Part shown: positions 61,338 through 64,000 of the stretch, piece by piece
Layout: every line of letters begins with the position of its first letter
Position numbering within the stretch: the first letter of the stretch is position 1
Origin: Kitasatospora sp. MAA19
GTDB taxonomy: Bacteria; Actinomycetota; Actinomycetes; Streptomycetales; Streptomycetaceae
Reading direction: 5' to 3'
Assembly: GCF_029894125.1 (NCBI RefSeq)
Contig: NZ_JARXYZ010000024.1
Location: forward strand, 1 to 64,000
Length of the DNA: 64,000 bases
Position numbers and translations under genes: made by a program
The notes under the pieces: model-generated
What the model saw: the letters and a program-made list of their open reading frames with translations, nothing else
What the model was told of the DNA's origin: nothing
Database searches by the model: none

Positions 61338-62375
61338 ATGGCTCGCATCCGATCGGTCAAGCCGGAGACCTGGGTCTCCGAGACGCTGGCCGAGGTGTCC
61401 ATACCGGCGATGGTCACCTTCCTCGGCATGACCAACCATGCCGACGACCACGGCAGGCACCGCGACCAAGCCGCGATCATCTACGGCCTGATCTGGCCGC
61501 TGCGCGACGAGATCAGCCGGGCGGACGTCGAGGACCACCTTCGGCAGCTCGCCGCCGTCGGCGCGATCTGCCGGTACACCGGCTGCGACGGTCGCAAGTA
61601 CTTCCACTATCCGACCTGGCACAACCACCAGAAGATCGACAAGCCGAGCCTGTCCCGGCTGCCCGCGTGCCCGCACTGCGAGCCGGAGCGGTGTGGCGTC
61701 TGCAAGGGCCCCTGCATCCAGCGGGCCGCCCTCGTCGACACCCCGGGAGCCGCCGCCGAGCGAGCCCCGAGTGCTCGCCGCGAATTCGCCGAAACCTCGG
61801 CGAACGCTCCCGCCGGGCTTGACCAACTCCCCGAACTGTCGTCGGTGCCGCCCGCTCGCTCCGCTTCCGGAGATGACGCTGAGGCAACTGCCGACCCGGC
61901 GGCGGCTCCGACCCAGAAGAAAACAGCAGGTCAGGCGACATTCGCCGAGGGCTCCCCGAATGCTCGCCGAATCCTCCCGGAGCCCTCGACGCCTGGATCT
62001 AGGATCTTGGATCCTGGATCTTCTTTCCCTACGGGGCGACAGGCGCCCGACGCGGACACCGTCTCGCCCAACCAGCTGATCGGCGAGTACGTCGCCGCGT
62101 GCAGCCGGCGTCCGCCGGGCAGCGTGCTCGGCCACCTCGGCAAGGTCGTCAAGACCCTGCTCGCCGAAGGGATCTCGGCCGAACACGTCCGGTCCGGGCT
62201 GCGGCGGTACGCCGAGATCCAGGGCCACCCGTCCCGGCTGCCGAGCCTCGTCAACGACGCCATGAATGCACAGGGCGCCGGTTTGGCTCGGCCGGGATTC
62301 CGGTCTAACGTGCCCGCTCACCAGGCGTGGACCAACCCGGTCGACGCTGCCGCCGCCTACGCCGAGGAGCTGTGA
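61338..62375 (+). CDS. Phage/ICE-type replication initiation protein
   Basis: The start is ATG 61338 (MARIRSVKPETWVSETLAEV), the typical beginning of actinophage and actinobacterial ICE replisome organiser proteins; the longer frame upstream is shadow. The 345-residue protein has an N-terminal winged-helix part up to about residue 110, a Cys cluster (CPHCEPERCGVCKGPC), a variable Ala/Pro-rich linker (about 150-235), and a C-terminal conserved part (LIGEYVAACSRRPPGSVLGH). It would open the origin and recruit the helicase loader encoded next. Stop and next start overlap. Confidence 0.8.
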   Translation: MARIRSVKPETWVSETLAEVSIPAMVTFLGMTNHADDHGRHRDQAAIIYGLIWPLRDEISRADVEDHLRQLAAVGAICRYTGCDGRKYFHYPTWHNHQKIDKPSLSRLPACPHCEPERCGVCKGPCIQRAALVDTPGAAAERAPSARREFAETSANAPAGLDQLPELSSVPPARSASGDDAEATADPAAAPTQKKTAGQATFAEGSPNARRILPEPSTPGSRILDPGSSFPTGRQAPDADTVSPNQLIGEYVAACSRRPPGSVLGHLGKVVKTLLAEGISAEHVRSGLRRYAEIQGHPSRLPSLVNDAMNAQGAGLARPGFRSNVPAHQAWTNPVDAAAAYAEEL

Positions 62376-63082
62376 TGCGCACCCACCGCGAGCCGCAGAC
62401 CCTCGCCGACGGGCCCTCGGTGCTCGACCGGATGGCCCGGATCCTGGCTTCCCGGGGCATCGACCAGGCCACGGTCGACGGCTTCCCGGACGAGGCGGAG
62501 CCGTACTCGCCGGATGACGCGCTGTCCGCCGGGATGCCTCCCCGCTACCGTGACGCGGTCGCCGAGCACCCGCAGGTCCTCGCCTGGGTTCGGCAGGTTG
62601 CCGGCCAGGCCGCTGCCCCTAGCCGTGGCGCCCGCCGCCAGGTCGCCACCGGCCCGAGCCTGCTGATGGCCGGGGTCGTCGGCGCAGGAAAGACCCACGA
62701 GGCGTACGGCGCCGTGCGCCGCCTGGTCGAGGCTGGCATCGGCGTGCGCTGGCGGGCGACCACCGCCGCCGACCTCTACGCGGAGCTCCGGCCGAGCGCG
62801 GACACCGACGCCGAGCGGGTCCTCGCGACCTACAGCCGGGTGCCGCTGCTGATCCTCGACGACCTCGGCGCCGCCAAGAGCTCTGAGTTCGTCGAAGAGC
62901 AGACCTACCGGCTGATCAACCGCCGCTACAACCACTGCCTGCCGACCCTGATCACCACCAACCTGCCGATCAAGGACCTGCGCACCTGCCTCGGTGACCG
63001 CGTCACCTCCCGGCTCGCACAGATGACCACCCGGGTCAGCTTCGAGCGGGTCGACCGCAGACGGCTCCAGCGCGCCGCCTGA
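62375..63082 (+). CDS. DnaC-like AAA+ helicase loader ATPase
   Basis: ATG 62375 overlaps the previous stop by one base. The 235-residue protein has LLMAGVVGAGKTHEAYGAV (Walker A), LLILDDLGAAKSSEF (Walker B) and LITTNLPIKDLRTCLGDRV with the Arg finger region, as in DnaC/DnaI loaders. With the preceding replication protein it forms the replication module of a phage-like or integrative element. Confidence 0.87.
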   Translation: MRTHREPQTLADGPSVLDRMARILASRGIDQATVDGFPDEAEPYSPDDALSAGMPPRYRDAVAEHPQVLAWVRQVAGQAAAPSRGARRQVATGPSLLMAGVVGAGKTHEAYGAVRRLVEAGIGVRWRATTAADLYAELRPSADTDAERVLATYSRVPLLILDDLGAAKSSEFVEEQTYRLINRRYNHCLPTLITTNLPIKDLRTCLGDRVTSRLAQMTTRVSFERVDRRRLQRAA

Positions 63083-63192
63083 ACGGCCGCCGCGCCAGGC
63101 CCGCCCGACGGCGAGCCGCCCAACCTCACCGACCCAGCGCACCTCTCTGCCGACGCCGCCCTGTGCGCGGAGAGCGATCGGAGCAACCCCGC

Positions 63193-63756
63193 ATGACCAT
63201 CACCACCGGCCCTGTCCGCCACCGCTCGCTCGGTGACCACACCTGGCAGGACCAGGCCGTCTGCACCCCGACCGAGTACAACTCCGTCGACCCCGAGACC
63301 TTCTTCCCGGGACCGGAGGAAGCCAGCAAGATCGCCACCGTCAAGGCGCTGTGCGCCCAGTGCCCCGTCGCTCGCACCTGCCTGGACGCCGCGCTGGAGA
63401 CGGGCGACACCCACGGCATCCGGGGCGGCCTCACCGAGGAGGAACGCGAACCCCTGCACACCAATCTGGCCAACCGCCTCGACTACAGCCGCGTCAACGC
63501 CACCCTGGCCGGACGCGACATCCACCTCACCAAGGCCGAGCGCCGCGCCGTCGTCCTCGCCGGATACCGCCAGGACGTCCCGGTCGAACGCCTCGCCTGG
63601 CTCCTCAAGATCACACCAGAGCACGCCCTCAAGCTCTACCGCGAGACCCGGCGCGCCATCCGCCACCGGCAGATCGCCCAAGACGCCGCCCGCACGGCCA
63701 CGACCGGTGACACTGCCGACCAGCTGAACCGGGACGACTTCGGGACGGCCGCATGA
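63193..63756 (+). CDS. WhiB-family iron-sulfur regulator
   Basis: ATG 63193 is chosen (MTITTGPVRHRSL). The 187-residue protein has the four-Cys cluster ligand set: AVCTPTE, then ALCAQCPVARTC, followed by GIRGGLTEEER, the WhiB turn motif. It is longer than typical WhiB proteins, with a C-terminal helical extension (LAWLLKITPEHALKLYRETR) that resembles a second helix-turn-helix. WhiB-like genes are common on actinophages and integrative elements. Its stop overlaps the next start by 4 bp. Confidence 0.88.
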   Translation: MTITTGPVRHRSLGDHTWQDQAVCTPTEYNSVDPETFFPGPEEASKIATVKALCAQCPVARTCLDAALETGDTHGIRGGLTEEEREPLHTNLANRLDYSRVNATLAGRDIHLTKAERRAVVLAGYRQDVPVERLAWLLKITPEHALKLYRETRRAIRHRQIAQDAARTATTGDTADQLNRDDFGTAA

Positions 63757-64000
63757 GCACCACCACCATGCCGACCACCGCCCCCGTCACTGGCTGGGAC
63801 CGGGCCGTCGTCATCGCCCTCGGCACCGCCGGCTGCGCGCTCAGCTACGACGCCCTCCAGCAGATGGCTGTCGCCATCCACGTCCGAGGCTTCCTCACCT
63901 ACCTGTTCCCGCTCGTGATCGACGGGTTCATCTCCTATGGGGTGCGCGCCCTGCTGGTGCTGCGCGACGCCCCGCTGCGGGCCCGGATCTACGTCTGGAC
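63753..64000 (+). CDS. DUF2637 (SpdB-like) membrane protein, partial
   Basis: ATG 63753 overlaps the WhiB stop by 4 bp. The visible 82 residues have hydrophobic helices (AVVIALGTAGCALSYDAL; GFLTYLFPLVIDGFISYG) typical of DUF2637 proteins, which are linked to plasmid spread and transfer in streptomycetes (Spd/Tra region of pSAM2-like elements). The gene runs out of the window, so length and C-terminal part are unknown. Confidence 0.8.
   Translation, partial: MSTTTMPTTAPVTGWDRAVVIALGTAGCALSYDALQQMAVAIHVRGFLTYLFPLVIDGFISYGVRALLVLRDAPLRARIYVW

Noticed and set aside
1..64000. CRISPR arrays, tRNA and rRNA genes
   Set aside because: No regularly spaced direct repeats and no tRNA- or rRNA-like sequence were recognised by eye. 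A covariance-model scan would be needed to exclude a tRNA fragment at an integration border.

Overview
The window is high-GC actinobacterial DNA, almost certainly Streptomyces or a close relative. The grounds are strong GC bias at third codon positions, many GTG starts, chains of 4-bp ATGA/GTGA gene overlaps, a WhiB protein, a DUF2637 (SpdB-like) protein, MmyB-type XRE regulators and several IS families common in streptomycetes. No tRNA, rRNA or CRISPR array was recognised.

Left region (1-15.5 kb) is nested mobile DNA. An IS701-family element (558-2315, CTAG target duplication) sits inside an unknown gene whose frame is restored when the element is removed in silico. A Tn554-like operon of three tyrosine recombinases plus a small HTH/coiled-coil protein (15520 down to 3160, minus strand) has its third recombinase split in two by a 6.5-kb insertion at 4608-11112. 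That insertion looks like two tandem units with related ends. Unit 1 (4608-6155) carries only a TIR-domain gene. Unit 2 (6156-11112) carries an overlapping five-gene operon: tyrosine recombinase, XRE, multi-zinc-ribbon protein, second recombinase-like protein and DUF4238 protein.

Middle region (15.8-45.2 kb) is a biosynthetic gene cluster bordered by IS debris. It encodes FolD, a MazG-like protein, a class I and an FkbM methyltransferase, a molybdenum-hydroxylase large subunit, an A-T NRPS whose pocket residues read as serine-specific, a close clavaminate synthase homologue with a changed iron ligand, a beta-lactamase-fold hydrolase, a free-standing condensation domain, a heterodimeric ABC exporter, a deoxysugar set (thymidylyltransferase, 4,6-dehydratase, 2,3-dehydratase, two ketoreductase candidates, glycosyltransferase), a TauD-like oxygenase, an SHMT-like and a SelA-like PLP enzyme, and the small and FAD subunits of the molybdenum hydroxylase. 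Together they suggest an exported, glycosylated, serine-derived small molecule. I do not recognise the product, and no beta-lactam-forming enzyme is visible.

Right-centre region (45.2-55 kb) is IS-rich. A frameshifted ISL3 element carries an inverted duplication of its own end. A class I lysyl-tRNA synthetase gene is broken into three pieces by two separate insertions with IS21-type ends (5-bp duplications CCACC and CCGAG). The first carries istAB plus a zinc-ribbon passenger. The second carries a decayed ISL3 transposase and a SUKH/SMI1 passenger. Excising both restores one continuous reading frame.

Right end (55-64 kb) has an SDR/ImmA-IrrE/membrane protein/P450 operon divergent from an XRE-MmyB regulator. 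After it come an XRE repressor, a phage-type replication protein, a DnaC-like ATPase, WhiB and DUF2637 genes that resemble the start of an integrative or plasmid-like element running out of the window.
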